From Hesseltinella vesiculosa (Eukaryota > Mucoromycota > Mucoromycetes > Mucorales > Cunninghamellaceae): a stretch of 64,000 nucleotides of DNA. Location of the stretch: the NCBI GenBank assembly GCA_002104935.1, contig MCGT01000006.1, forward strand, positions 914,914-978,913. The letters run 5' to 3'. The notes under the pieces were generated by a model. It ran no database searches. It was given only the letters and a program-made list of their open reading frames with translations, and was not told where the DNA came from. Positions 11,226 through 24,043 of the stretch are shown here, one piece after another; position 1 is the stretch's first letter, and every line of letters starts with the position of its first letter. The translations under genes were made by a program, and so were the position numbers.

Positions 11226-13414
11226 GGAAGTATAATGAGATCTAACAATTCAATCAGGAACCCAGATGTTGTCGGATGGTCGTCAGATAAAAGAAAGGAA
11301 TCACCGGTGGAATCAAGCGTCCAATGAACACGATGACTATGCAACTGCTTTTAATGAGACTCGTTGGAAAGGAGGAGAGGGTCTGAGAGAGGGGTATTAT
11401 TTCCAACGCAGTCGATCTCGTCAGTTCAATGCAGAATAAAAAGAGAAGGATGGATAAAAAGGAGAGGGAGGAAAAAAAAAAAAAAAGGCTCTAATGAAAG
11501 GAGGGTTCCCTTTTTTGAAAGTGCCGACAAATTCATGCTGTCTTGTGGTCCGTGACAAGTCTCCTCTCACCTGGTTTCTACAACAAACAACAGAAAAGCC
11601 CATGTGGTCCTTGTTTTCCCCCTTGGACCCGATAGTCCACCCGATTTACTCCTATGTCTTTTTCATACTCTATCCCAAGCGTCATGATCTTGGTCCTCTG
11701 ATCGCCTGTCATTGGCTCATTGACTCTCCGCCATTCAGCTCGCTATTTCTCCTTCAACTCAATTGCGTCCATTGTATGATAGGTATCATGGCACTGCTCT
11801 ACATAATGGGTAGTATCAACATTCATAATGAAAAGAATATCATTCCAACAGCTTCCATTTTGTCCATGCTTCTTTCCAGCGAAAAGATCATTCATTACAC
11901 GTGGCCCTAATCTTCTTTTTTTTTTCCGCAACGCTTGGCACAAGTTGACAGCCATCTCTGGACACGTGCCCCGATCCTCATTTCTTTTTTTCATTGTCCA
12001 TCGTGGTTGCCTGAAAATCATACGTGGAAGAACGGGTCGCTATTGATTTCATTAGCATGTTACTGTAAACCTGGTCTCCTTTGCTACTTCATCAACCGTC
12101 CTTACAAGCCTAAAGAAAAAGCAAAATAAAAAAATGGTTGCCAACCGGCAGTAAATTCAGCCAGATCAGTTTGCCAAGAGTTTTCCAGCCCTGTCAACCC
12201 GGGCCTTCGCTTGACAGGCAACAAGCTCATTGTCTTCACCCTTTAAGGATGGCAGTAGCAAGAGAGTCATGAATCTTTCGCCAGACTTGTCCCTTATCCG
12301 GCTCACACAGGCCCGCAAGGGCTAGCAAAAGTTGGCAAATGGGCAGGAATATCGGAGATCCAAAAAATTGGCGGGTGGATTTTCTTCCGTCGTTTTCACG
12401 TTTTTTTTTTTTTTTAGCTGGGGGATCAGAGATTGGAAATCATGATTGTTCAAACTTTGGCTGGGAAACCTTGCTCAATCGATGTGGTTTTTGCAGCATC
12501 CTTAGATGATGTTATTGTCGATATCTATACAAAAAATGAATTGGATCCATCCGTTCAAAGCCGATCTATCATGGTTTTTTGAATTTTTAAAATCCCTGAG
12601 GGTCCCCTGGCCATTTTTGAACGATAACATAGGGAGCCAAACGTGCGCCAAAAATAAATGCTCCACCGATCCTCACCAAATTTTGCATGTCACTTGTCAA
12701 TGATGTCGACTGTCCATGGTTAATCTCCTAGGCTTCTACAGCTACTTTCTTGTGAGCTACACTCGCACAAAAACATGCTTTCCCAATCAAAAAACTGACT
12801 GACGGGGAGGGAATGAAGCAGTAGGCTAAAGACTGGCGCAACTTATTGACAATAAATTTAGCACAACAGTTGTAGATGACAGTCAATGATGATGGGGGGG
12901 GGGACTTCAGCTCTGCTGGGTCACAAGGTGGAGAGCTAGACACGCTTCACGAAGCACAATCACCAACTTGGCAAAAGGGAAAGATACAGTCAAATCATAC
13001 CATATCTCCAGCTATTCTGGCTGACGTCAAATGTACGTTTGGTTTGATCAATAATGATGCTAAGGAAAAGCACGGCCGCCTTTGCATCACGCATGATGTC
13101 AAGCTAGGAGCACCAAAAAATACGAGTACCTAGCCATTTCAGGCTACAATGGCTCATAGTTACCAGCTCCCATTCCATTTTATCCAAACGAGTCGTGTTT
13201 TTCAGTATAAATCTCACCAACATTCGTTTCTATGCAAAAGTATAGAGCCAATCGATGGCCCCATCACCTCTCGTAGCCCTGCACAGGCCGCACACGTAAT
13301 ATTTTGGCTGCACTGGCAAGTCTCCAAATCACGCTCTCTGCACTCATTCAAGGAAACTGGAGGGAAAAAAAGATTTATATATACAAGAAGATAAAAAAAA
13401 AGTTCGAGTTGCAA
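11226..13414. other. Intergenic region with a degenerate repeat
   Basis: About 2.2 kb between the lipase start and the aldolase stop. It contains no convincing exon. Part of it (about 12.34-12.70 kb) resembles repeats at 40.7-41.2 and 59.9 kb and is listed separately. A G9 run lies at about 12894-12902. Confidence 0.55.
12340..12700 (-). repeat. Degenerate copy of a dispersed repeat
   Basis: Shares several boxes with the 40.7-41.2 kb and 59.9 kb regions: on the minus strand CCAGCTAAAAAAA followed by ACG, a GGCCAGGGGACCCTCAGG box, and on the plus strand CACCAAATTTTGCATGT. The boxes are separated by diverged sequence, so this is an old copy. Family and class are unknown; no ends, terminal repeats or target duplications are visible. 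Confidence 0.4.
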
Positions 13415-14794
13415 TTACAACACATTGACCATGCCCAGGTCCTTGCAGGCTTGTTGGACACGTTCAGCCATGGTGACTTCAGCTGCGCGAATAAAGACAC
13501 GAGGATCATAGTATTTCTTGTTTGGTTTTTCAGGGCCTTCGGGGTTGCCGACTTGGGTCTTGAGATAATCCGCCTTTGCGTCAAAATAGTCGCGAAGCCC
13601 AACACAGTAAGCCCATTGCGTGTCGGTATCGACATTCATCTTGCATACACCAAAGCCAACCGCGGTATTAATTTCTTCCTTGGTAGAGCCGGACCCTGGG
13701 CAAAAAAAAAAAAAAGGAATGAACAAAAGCACTTACTTTTTTTTTTTTTGACTCGTATCGAGGTGTCACTTACCACCATGGAAGACAAGGAACAAAGGCT
13801 TGTCATTATCGGTTCCTATCTTTTCCTTGGTATAGGCTTGGAATTTGCCCAAAAGCTCTGGGTGGAGAACCACTGAGCCGGGGGCATAAGACCCATGCAC
13901 ATTACCAAAGGAGGCTAACGAAATTAAAAAAAAAACCTGAGCTTCTGCTTAAAAGCAGCCTATCGGCATTACCAGCAATGGAGAAGAGGTCGCCGACTTC
14001 GGAAAAGGCAGTGTAGACATCGTAGACATCTTCGGGCTGAGTGTAAAGGCGGGCATTGTCGACATCCTCATTGTTGACACCGTCTTCTTCGCCGCCAGTG
14101 ATCCCGATTTCCATCTCGAGCCAACAGTTGATGGCAGCCATGCGCTTCATATACTTGACGCAGATGTCGATGTTTTCTTCTTTGGTTTCAATGGACAGGT
14201 CCAACATGTGGGAAGAGAACAATGGCTCGCCATGGGCCTTGAAATAAGCTTCATCCGCCTCCAGCATTCCATCAAACCAGGCCAGGATCTTCTTGGCGCA
14301 GTGATCCGAGTGGATCACCACCGGAATGCCATAGGCAGGAGCCACAGCGCGGACGTACTTCCAATAGAAGAACAGGTGAGTATTTGATGTCCGATTTTTT
14401 TTTCAAAGAGTAAGCTTACCTGAGCCCCAGCAATGGCACCTAACACTGAGGCTTGTTGATTTGAGTTATCCAAACCTTTGCCTGCAACGAACTGGGAACC
14501 ACCATGTGAGAATTGAATGATGATGGGACATTTGTTGTCGCGAGCAGCTTCCAAAGCAGCATTGATTGTGCTACAAAAGGATGAGTCACGTGCTATTTCA
14601 TTATGAGGGTGATCTACCTGGTAGAAGTGCAATTGATAGCAGGAATAGCAAAATTGTGCTCATGAGCTAAAAAAAAAAAAAGGCTTGGTTCAGAAAAAAG
14701 GTGACGAGGAGTCGTGTCACTTGCCATATTGGAAGAGCTTTTTGACGTCGTCGCCAATAACAATGCCAGGCTTAACAATATCTAAGAGACCCAT
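13415..14794 (-). CDS. FBA1: Fructose-bisphosphate aldolase, class II
   Basis: Zinc-dependent aldolase that cleaves fructose-1,6-bisphosphate to DHAP and glyceraldehyde-3-phosphate in cytosolic glycolysis. Six exons (14725-14794, 14618-14666, 14420-14570, 13973-14357, 13774-13914, 13415-13695) sum to 1077 nt, 358 residues, matching yeast Fba1. Motifs: FAIPAINCTS, PVVIHSDHCAKK (zinc and substrate ligands), EMEIGITGGEEDG, FGNVHGSY with a zinc His, FHGGSGS phosphate loop and CKMNVDTDTQWA. The first intron is GC-AG (GCAAGT donor at 14724); splicing there restores FQYAHEHNFAIPA, exactly what the family predicts. The neighbouring genes are not glycolytic, although a pyruvate decarboxylase lies about 21 kb away. 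Confidence 0.96.
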
Positions 14795-15367
14795 CTTTCA
14801 ATTTTTTTTTGGTTGGGAAGAAAAAGAAGCTGAAGGAAAAATTTTTTTATGTTTTCAAAGTGTCAACCCATGCTTAATCGATTTTATTTTTGATGTAATT
14901 GATGCCTCAAAAGTGAAACCGAAACGAAGCACATCAAAGCGCGGACTTTGAATACTGTACGTAGCTTGTGCAGCAGAGCCAACTTGCATCACATCAATGC
15001 ATTGTTAGAAATGTGACTTGGGATGTGTTCATTCACTGCTGATGCTTCATTGTAATATGTGGGGAAAGTTCGCTGAACGGAGGAGTTTTGCCTCGGTGGT
15101 TATTTTTTTTTTTTTTTACGCGGGCCGTAGTGGAGAGGATGATCCGCAAGCTTGGGAGCGGGCCATCAATTCCAAAAGAGAGGACGACTTTTCTTCTTGA
15201 CTTGGCCACCAAAAAAAGGCGCCCTTTGAAAAAGGCTGCCTTTTTTTTTTTTTTTTTTCTCCAGCTTTCCTTTTTATCGTCTTTTTTTTTTTTTTTGAAA
15301 AAGTGGACAAAGCCTGTTGCGTCCCTTTACATAACTTTTTAAAGTAAAAAAAAACGACATTAGAACT
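14795..15367. other. Divergent promoter region, aldolase / importin
   Basis: About 570 bp between the two divergent start codons, with several poly-T and poly-A tracts. No coding exon or clear TATA box was recognised. Confidence 0.5.
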
Positions 15368-18300
15368 ATGGATCAAAACACCATCTATCAGCTTTTCGTG
15401 GCTACGTTTGACCCTCAAGTCCACAAGCAAGCTGAATTGGAATTACGAGGAGTAAGTAAAAACGCCTTGTTTTACAAGTTCAGGGCAGTATTCACATCCT
15501 TGACTTTTTTATTTTTGACTAGTTGGAAAACCATCAAGGGTTCTTGCCAACCGTGTTGCAAATCCTTGCTTCTGAAGAATCAGAGCTCAATGCTCGTCAA
15601 GCTGGTACGTTTTCGCCTTTCTGTTTTTGTGGTCACTCACTTTTTTGATTGCAGCGGCCATCTACTTTAAGAATCGATTGGGCAATGCCTGGGATCGGTC
15701 CAAGGATGCGGCCAGCCCTATTAGTGAAGAAGACCGCAACATGATCAAACAGTCGATTTTGCAAGCCATGGTCACAGCACCAAATGCCGTCAAGTAAGCA
15801 CAATCATAAAAAAACAGAATCCTTGCAGAGAACAAGCGGCTGACAGCGTTTTTTTTTAACAGGGTGCAACTGACGTCTTGCTTGTATGTGATTTTATCCA
15901 ACGATTTCCCTGATCAATGGCCTAATGTGCTGACGGAAGTGGAACAACTGTTGCGAAGCAACGACGTGCGCTTTGTGTATGTGGGCTTGTTGGCTTTGCG
16001 TGAAGCTGTGAAGATTTACCGCTGGCGCTCTGCTGATCGTCGAGGCCCTTTATTGCAAATCATCAGCATGACCTTCCCATTGATCCAATCTATTGGCGCC
16101 AACCTGATCAACAATGCCGACAGCCCCGAAGCCGGCGAAATGCTCAAGCTGATCCTCAAGATTTACCACACCGGCATCCAGGGTGACTTGCCTGCTGACT
16201 TGCAAAACTCTGCCTCGCTGGTGCCTTGGGGCACTTTGTGCTTGCAGCTGGTCGAGCGGCCTATCCCCTACAGCGTGCTGCCAGCCGATCCGGATGAGCG
16301 TGAAAAGTATGCCTTTGGCAAGACCAAGAAATGGGCTTACCACTGTTTGAACCGACTGTTTGTCAAGTACGGCAACCCTGCCATGATGACGACCAGCCAA
16401 AACAAGTACTTGCCATTTGCCAACAGCTTTGCTGCCGAATTCGCTCCCAACATCCTCCAAGCTTATCTGCACCAAGTCGAAGGCTGGATCAAGGGTGAAC
16501 TTTGGATCTCTCACAAGTGTCTGGCATTGACCTCGGCCTTTTTCGAAGCCAGGTAAGCAAAACAAAAGGCAAGGCGTGCAACGGGACCCTGATCTGTTTC
16601 TTTTTTTATTAACAGCGTCAAACAAAAGACAACGTGGCAAATCATCAAGCCTCATACGGACACTTTGGTTGCCCATTTCATCTTCCCTCAACTCTGCTTC
16701 TCAAAGGAAGACGAAGAACTCTGGGCCGAGGATCCTGTGGAATTTGTACACAAAAAGGTCGACCCCTTGGAAGATATCGACTCGCCTGAAACCAATGCCA
16801 GCAACTTCCTGATCACGCTTGCCCGCAACCGCAAGAAGCATACTTTTATGAACATCCTTAACTTTGTCAATAGCGTGCTCAACAAGTACTTGGAAACCCC
16901 CGAGGATCAAAAGAATGGCCGTGAAAAGGACGGTGCCTTGAACATGATCTCCTGTCTGTCCTACCTCGTCCTGAAGAAAAACTCGCCTGTGGCCAGCATG
17001 ATGGAACCCTTCTTTGTCACGCATGTGTTCCCTGAATTCAAGAGTCCCTTTGCTTTCCTGCGTGCCCGTGCCTGTGACATCACCAAGCACTTCAGTGATC
17101 TGAACTTTGAAAACGAACAGGTACGCCCGCCTTGGACGTCCCGGACTGATAAATTGACACACACTTTTTTTTTAGAACTTGGCTACGCTGTACCAACATG
17201 TGTTGGATTGTTTGCGTGACGCCGAATTGCCTGTCAAGGTTCATGCTTCTCTGGCTTTACAACCCATGATCCGCCACGAAAGCGGTACGTTCGATAAGAG
17301 AGACTGTGTGTATGCAATTGCAGAGAGAAGTAGGACTGACCCCTCCCCCTTTTTGGAAATTAGTGCGCAATGCCATGGCCCCAGTTTGCCTTTTATCATG
17401 CAAGTATTCCTGAGTCTGACCAATGAAATCGACATTGATACACTGGCCAATACGATGGAAGAGTTCGTGGATGTGTTTGCTGAACAGCTGACGCCCTTTG
17501 CCGTCCAGCTTTGCACGCAATTGCGTGACACTTTTTTGCGGATCATGGAAGATTATACGCAGCCAAGTCTGGTTGAAGAAGACGACTTTGATTCAGCCAG
17601 TGACAAGACCATGGCTGCGATGGGGGTGCTCAAGACCATCGGCACGTTGATTCTCAGCCTGGAAAGCACGCCTGATGTGCTGCAGCAATTGGAAAACGCT
17701 CTGTTGCCTGTGATCACCTTTACGCTGAAGAACCGCATTATGGACCTGTACAATGAAATCTTTGAGATCATCGATTCCTGTACCTTCTCTGCCAAGCGCG
17801 TGACCCCAACCATGTGGAGTGTGATGGAACTGATCTATGAATCCTTCAAGGACTCGGGCATTGACTACATGGATGAAATGCTGCCTCCTTTGGACAACTA
17901 CATCCATTATGGCCGCGATGTGTTTGTCACCAATGAAAGTGTCCAACGCATGATGTGTGACATTATTGACACGGTCATGAAGAGTGATCGTGTGGGTGAA
18001 GCTGACCGGGTGTGTGCCTGCAAGTTGATGGAATCCATCTTATTGAACTGCCGTGGTCAAGTGGATGGCGTAGGTCGCTTTTGGTGGGGGAAAGCGTGCA
18101 GCTCACTGTTGTATTTTATCTTATAGTTTGTATCTCCTTTCTTGAACCTGGCCTTCCAGTATATTTTCACCAACCAAATGAAGACCATGGAATTCAAGGT
18201 GTACTGTTTGGAAGTGGTAAGTCACCTCGTTTCTTTTTTTTTTTTGCATGGCTTGTGTCACGTCACGTCAAAAAAAAACTGAAGCATTGACGTGCCTTTG

Positions 18301-19110
18301 TTTTTTTTTTTTTTGTAGGTGATCAATTGTTTGTATTACAACCCTGTGCTGACGTTGCGACTTTTGGAAGAAAACCAATGGACCCAAGGTTTCTTCACGC
18401 TTTGGTTCAATACGTTGAACAAGTTCACTCGTGTGCATGATAAGAAGCTTGTGATTGTGACCCTGTGTTCCTTGATTGGTCTGCCTTTGGACCAAGTCCC
18501 TGCGTCTCTACAAGCCGGCTGGTCCCAAGTGCTTTCTGGTCTGCTCAACGTCTTTGGCACCTTGCCCAAGGCCATGGAGAGTAGGTTTTCAGGAAATCGG
18601 TAGAACCAAATGCTGACGTACCCATTCTTAGATCGCGAACAATTAGAAAAATGGTATGGCAATGACTTTGATGATGATGAATTGTTCAATGATGAAGAAC
18701 TGGAAGCCAGCGATGTGGATGATGAAGCTGATCATGGAGGTAAGGAAAATACTAGACGGAAAATGAAATTTCTGGTGCTGACATTTTGTATCTCGTGGTG
18801 GTCGATCATCTAGATGAAGATGTACCTGATGAAGAAAACGAATATCTGGAATTCCTTGCCCAACAAGCTTCCTTGCATGCCGATGATGAAGAAGATGAAT
18901 ATGATTATGAAGAAGAAATTGAAGAAGAGATTCTCTTTGAATCACCTTTGGATGAGATCAATCCTTATATTCAATTTGAACAAGTGTTCCGTGGTATGCA
19001 ACAAAATAATCCTGCCTCGTATACCCTGTTGACGAAGGATCTGGATGTTGAACAACAAAAAGTCATCATGACCATCCTCTCCACTGGTGAACAACAACTT
19101 TTGGAACGTC

Positions 19111-19145
<35 letters not shown>

Positions 19146-19151
19146 GCATAA
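15368..19151 (+). CDS. Importin-beta family karyopherin, importin-7/8 (Sxm1/Nmd5) type
   Basis: Nuclear import receptor that binds Ran-GTP through its N-terminus and carries cargo such as ribosomal proteins. Eleven exons: 15368-15451, 15523-15604, 15655-15793, 15863-16552, 16616-17120, 17176-17284, 17364-18069, 18127-18216, 18319-18580, 18632-18739 and 18814-19151. They sum to 3113 nt, one short of a multiple of three; with one base restored near 17385 the protein is 1037 residues, the normal importin-7 length. The N-terminus (MDQNTIYQLFVATFDPQVHKQAE) and the first HEAT repeats fit the family. Near the C-terminus is a long acidic stretch (DDELFNDEELEASDVDDEAD and beyond), typical of importin-7/8, followed by a CAA-repeat-coded polyglutamine tract of about 12 residues just before the stop. 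The indel may be an assembly error or a real lesion. Confidence 0.88.
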
Positions 19152-19581
19152 AATAACCCCTCTTCTCTTTTCATTTCCTCCTTTTTCCCTCCATCTCACC
19201 TCTGACTTTTTATATGGTACTTTCCTTGACATCTCGTTTTAAAAAAAAACACACTAACCACTAGACCCCTTCAATAAACGACAACCCCCCTTTTTTAAAA
19301 AGAGATTGAATGGCCGTTTGTGGGTATTTTCTTTGTTGTCACGCGCTTTCTTTCTTTGTATTAATGTTAACAGTTTTGAAAGCCACGGCACTTCCCAATC
19401 CCTCCCATTAGTACCTATCGCTTATTCTCTTGCTCTCACTTTCCACACTAAAGAACCTTCCTTAGTCCTGCTTGTTCCATTCTTATTTATTTATTTATTT
19501 TTATAATCTTTTTTTTTTTTTTTGCGGTCTTGTATCAATTTTCTCTCCCTCCTTTTTCCTAGTTGATCCCTTTAGTTTTCC
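19152..19581. other. Intergenic: importin 3' UTR and F-box promoter
   Basis: About 430 bp, pyrimidine-rich, with AATAAA-like ATAAAC at 19273 and a (TTTA) repeat near 19485-19503. No exon seen. Confidence 0.5.
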
Positions 19582-22500
19582 TTGATGGATTCGCCTTGGA
19601 GGGTACAAGTCCATTTACCTAAACGACAGGAAACAGCGCTCCCCATCCCTCTATTAAAAAGGATCTGCTCTTTTTTACCAACACAAGCCGACGTTTACAG
19701 AGTATGCTTCCTGAACAAAGACTGGAAGACAGCAGCCTCGGCTGTGCTCTGGGAACGGCCCAATTTCCTCAACCCTGATGCGTTCAAGCTTTTTTTTGAA
19801 ATCCTCAATCTTAGACCTTCTCTGGCCTTTGGCATTCAGCATCTCCATTTGTGCTTACCCGATCTTCCAAAAAACGGATCATCTAAGACCCCGTCACCCG
19901 CTTGGATTCACCCCACCAGATCTGATGCAACGCTCGACACCAGCTTTATTTATCGTCCTTGGTCCTTCGCCAATGTCGACCGCCATAAACAAATGAACAT
20001 CACCACTGTTGCTGATCCCAACATGATCGCCCACTTACTAAAATCATGTGAACGGCTCCAATCGCTCTGCTTCTACGGCTGGAACATGACCCAGCCTTGC
20101 TTTACAGAAATGGCTCCGTATTTGGAAAAGCTGCAAAAGCTTCACATGATCGGCTATGACAGGGTCACTTGGGAAGACAAAAGCCGCTCCGCAATCTACT
20201 CCCTCCTTCCCCAACTCACCAGCCTGATCCTGGACGGCCAGGAGATCATGACCGCCAACCTCTCTCGCCACATCGCCCTCCGATGCAAGCACCTCACCCA
20301 GCTCCAGTTCTCACTATCCAATGTCAACGATCCAAAGGTGCTCTGGACCCTCGTGGACGCGCCTGGCTGTGTCCTCGGCCAGCTCCAGGACCTGACCTTG
20401 ACCGATGCCCCGCACCTTGGACAGCAACATGTCGAACGACTGCTCAAAGGCTTTGCTCAGTTGCGCCACTTCCGCCTGCAAGGCACCATAACCCTGTCGG
20501 CTACTGTGCTACCCATCATCCTAGAATCCTGCCCACGTTTGGAAACCCTCGGCATCCGCCAGGCCCCTGACGCTTCTCACCATGGTCTTGACGACCCCTC
20601 GGCGTACCAATATACCGAAGCCTATCCACACCTGCGCACCTTGGTTTTGGAAAACTTTTTCATGGACGACGATGCCATCGATAGCCTTGCCTTTTGCTGC
20701 CCATATATCCGCACGCTCGCCCTGACCAACGTTGGCAACGAGGTGTCCAGTAGTATCGTTGGCAACTGGCTGTCCAAAAGTGATCATCTACGCCATGTTG
20801 GTCTTGTCGGCTGTTCCTTCTTCAACAGCCGCTCATTGTCCCTGCTGCCTTGCTCTTCCATGTTTACCCTGGCGGTCGATCACTGTGGCACAATCACCCC
20901 CAGCGATGTCTACAACCTGTGCTGCCGCACCACCCGCTCCTCCAACAACCTGCGTTGTATCATGTTCCATGGCTACCCCGACCTAATGGATTCGCCCGTT
21001 GGCGACCATGCTGTCCATCAGCGCTGCAATGACTACAATTTGCCTTTGATCCTGGATGAACATGCTATCGATGCGCTCTCCCACTCGTTTGATATTGAGC
21101 TGTCTCCTTCCTTTGATTTGGCGCAAGACCCTGACAGCCGTCTGCTGACGGGTTGGCAGCTGGTGCAATTAGCCCGTGCTTTGGACATGCCTGTCGACAA
21201 GCTGCTGGTCACCATTGACAATCTGCCCGCGGTAAGGAGAAAAAAATGATAAATCACGAGCTCTGGCGGTCCTCCGGCTCAGGAAGTAAAAGAGACAATG
21301 CGCATGGACTCATTCCAATTGTGTTCTTAGCCTTTTTCACGTCTATCTGAGACTTTGCCGCCTGCTGGTAGCTGACGTTTTATATTTTAAAAAAAAAAAG
21401 CTCGCCACTCACCCTTTTTTTTTTTTTTCCTTGTAGCGGTGCCTTCGCGGCTGGTGGACCAAGACCGCGGGATACTTCGACCAGAGACACCAGCTCGTTG
21501 GAATATCCGCCATTCATCACTGGCACGCCATACCTTTGACGTCGCGTCGACGCCATCATCGTCGTCACGGACGATGTTATGGGAAATGAACGGTGATGAC
21601 AGCCAAGAAGGGGACGATGAAGCACAAGACGATATGGATGAATCGATCGACAACTCGGACGATATAGCAACAACGGCTGCTGGCCATGGACTGGAACGCT
21701 CAGATGAGCAGCACCTGAAATCTCACGTCAATGGCTATGGACATCACAAAGAAGACATTGGCTGGCACGACAATATCGATGACCTGTTTGCGACGGATGA
21801 CGAGCCTCCCGAAGACCAGCTGGAGATCGATGCGGAGGCGCTGGCTATAGAACCGGACCACCAGCAACCGCACGTTGAGGACCTGTCTGCTGCACCCGCC
21901 AATGTGACCTTGGTCCTCGGCGGCTGGGGCAGCAAACATAAAGACCTACCATGGAGCAAGACAAAGAGCGGCGTGGCGGGCCATAGTGCAAAGCCGATGC
22001 CGAAGAGGAAAAACAAGACGAACCGTGGCGGCTTGAAACGAGTGTCCAATGATTGGCACCCGATCACCCATCAAGATGCTGAGAAATCCTGGCAACAAGA
22101 GCCTCTGGAACAAGCGCATAATTCGGCGCGTCGGAATATGCGATCGCTCGGCAAAATGTACGACGACTGGGGTGCTGCCAAGCAGATCGTACCGTGGAAC
22201 GAGACCAACCCGTTTGTGAGCGACGTACTGGAGAACCAGGAAAAGACGCAGTTTTGGCAACAGCTCGACAATGGCGAATGGGCCCAGCTGGCGCCCCATG
22301 CAAACGATTTGCCTGACATCACCCAGCGCCAACCACCTCTCAAGACCAGCCCAGCCTGGGCGATGCAAGACGTCCTGCTAAGCGACGACGACAGTGTCGA
22401 TCTGGACGAAGAGGACGGCATCATTCTCAAGGCTGAACCGACGCCGATGCGCCATGCGACTGCTGCTGGTTCCTCGCTCACGCCCACGCTGCAGCAAGCC

Positions 22501-23555
22501 CCGACCTCGCGCCCGACCTCGCGCAACTTGCCTCTACGTTCCAACTCCTCTGGCCGCCACCCCACTCCGCGCCGTGGGTCGGCCAACCGGCGCACTTCGC
22601 ATCAGCCTCCAGCCCCGCCTCTTCCTCCACCCACCCAGTCCACTGCTTCCGCCGGCAACATGTGGCAGGTGTATGCCGACAACCAACGTGTCCAGCAGCA
22701 CGGCAGCCTCAGCAGCAGTGCCGGCAGTGAACCGGCCCAACCTGTCTCTATCCTCGACGCACCCTTGATTGACACCAGCGATGGTATTTCCAGCTCGATC
22801 CCGACGCCTTCGCCCATGTCGTCCAACGTGCATGACCTGATGAGTGTGATGGGCTCGTTGCCTCTGACAACTGAATCTTCATCACCGAATTCCTCCCCCT
22901 TGGCCCTCAGCACCGACCGTCCTTCTTATTCCATCCATGCCGACCTGCTTGAAGAAAGCCTGGAATGGACCGAAACCATCACGCCCAAACCTATGCTGGA
23001 ACCGACCGAACCGCTTGCTGCCATGCCTTCTACGTCCAGGATACCTCAACTACAGTCAGACGACGAAGACCATCTATACCACCCGCTCAACGGCCACCTC
23101 TCACGCAATGAGTCTGCCTCAGCCCAGGCCGTCACCAACGACGTCTCGCTACTGGGCACCCACAACGACAGCAGCCCAACCAGTCACCCAGCCAGCGACG
23201 CCTTGTTTAGACCACCCACCTCTCCTCTGACCATGCCCTCTCAGACGTCGGAGCCCAGTCTCTACGACCCTCTTACCCAAGCCAATACGGCCACTCGCGT
23301 CAAGCTGACGACCCTGCGGATCCGTCTGTCCAACCCCAAAGAGAATTACATGCTGACACTCTACGAGGTAGGAGTGATTTTTTTTTTTTTTGGTCAACTC
23401 ACCTCCTCTTCTAGGGTGAGTTCCCTCATGATGAAATCGATGACATTTGCCGAAGGAAGGGCCTCTCTGAAGCTGGAAAGGCCAATTTTATTGAAAACTT
23501 GTTGAAAACTCAAAAGGAATGCAGCGCTGATCGTCTATTGAAGAAGCACTCATAG
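19582..23555 (+). CDS. F-box/LRR-like protein with long disordered C-terminal half
   Basis: Likely substrate-recognition subunit of an SCF ubiquitin ligase. Four exons (19582-21231, 21331-21367, 21437-23367, 23415-23555) sum to 3759 nt, 1252 residues. Residues ~18-65 form an F-box (ALPIPLLKRICSFLP...VCFLNKDWKTAAS). Residues ~70-530 contain degenerate leucine-rich repeats (for example LTSLILDGQEIM, LRTLVLENFFMDDDAID). A 37-nt exon joins this to a ~640-residue region rich in Asp, Ser, Pro and Thr with low-complexity stretches. The last ~60 residues are ordered again (RVKLTTLRIRLSNPKENYML... ending in a basic helix). Phases fit across all junctions, which is the evidence that this is one gene rather than two. 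The second half has no recognised family. If the 21331-21367 exon were skipped, the F-box protein would end near 21249. Confidence 0.75.
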
Positions 23556-24043
23556 AACCCTTTCCGCCTTTCTTCTCTTATCCAATGTCACTCGGCTCTT
23601 TGTAATTGAAATTATTGTTTGCTTGTTATTTTTTTTTTCCATAATTACAGTAAAAAAGAAAAAATGCAGAAGTCTCAAGGTGTGAAGATGGTTTTTATTG
23701 GCTTGCCTGGTGCATCCATGTGACCGACGATGCCCGAAACCTTTCCTCCCCTTTTTTTCTTTGTTCCTTTTTTCCACCTGCCTTCTTATTTCCCTCTCTT
23801 TTCTTTTTTCTTTTTTGTTCACGTACTGTTACTTTACTCTCTCGTTGGTATTAGTGTTGCTTAATTTTTAATACTCGTCGCTCATTCACCCACCTTTCAT
23901 TTGTTTCACCACCTGGCTCAGCATCTTTTTTTTTTTTTATTAATTCTCTACCTCTTTTCTCCCTTTTTTTATTTTTTTTTAATTGTAGCATTCCTGCATC
24001 TCCTTAATCGACCACTTTATCATCTATTCTTTTGGCTACAAAC
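23556..24043. other. Intergenic, pyrimidine-rich
   Basis: About 490 bp of T/C-rich sequence between the F-box gene and the B56 gene. No exon or RNA gene recognised. Confidence 0.5.

Noticed and set aside
17285..17323. 39-nt in-frame intron in the importin as an alternative to the indel
   Set aside because: Possible, but it leaves unrelated residues (RSRTDPSPF) in a conserved region, and the longer intron plus one missing base restores the family sequence.
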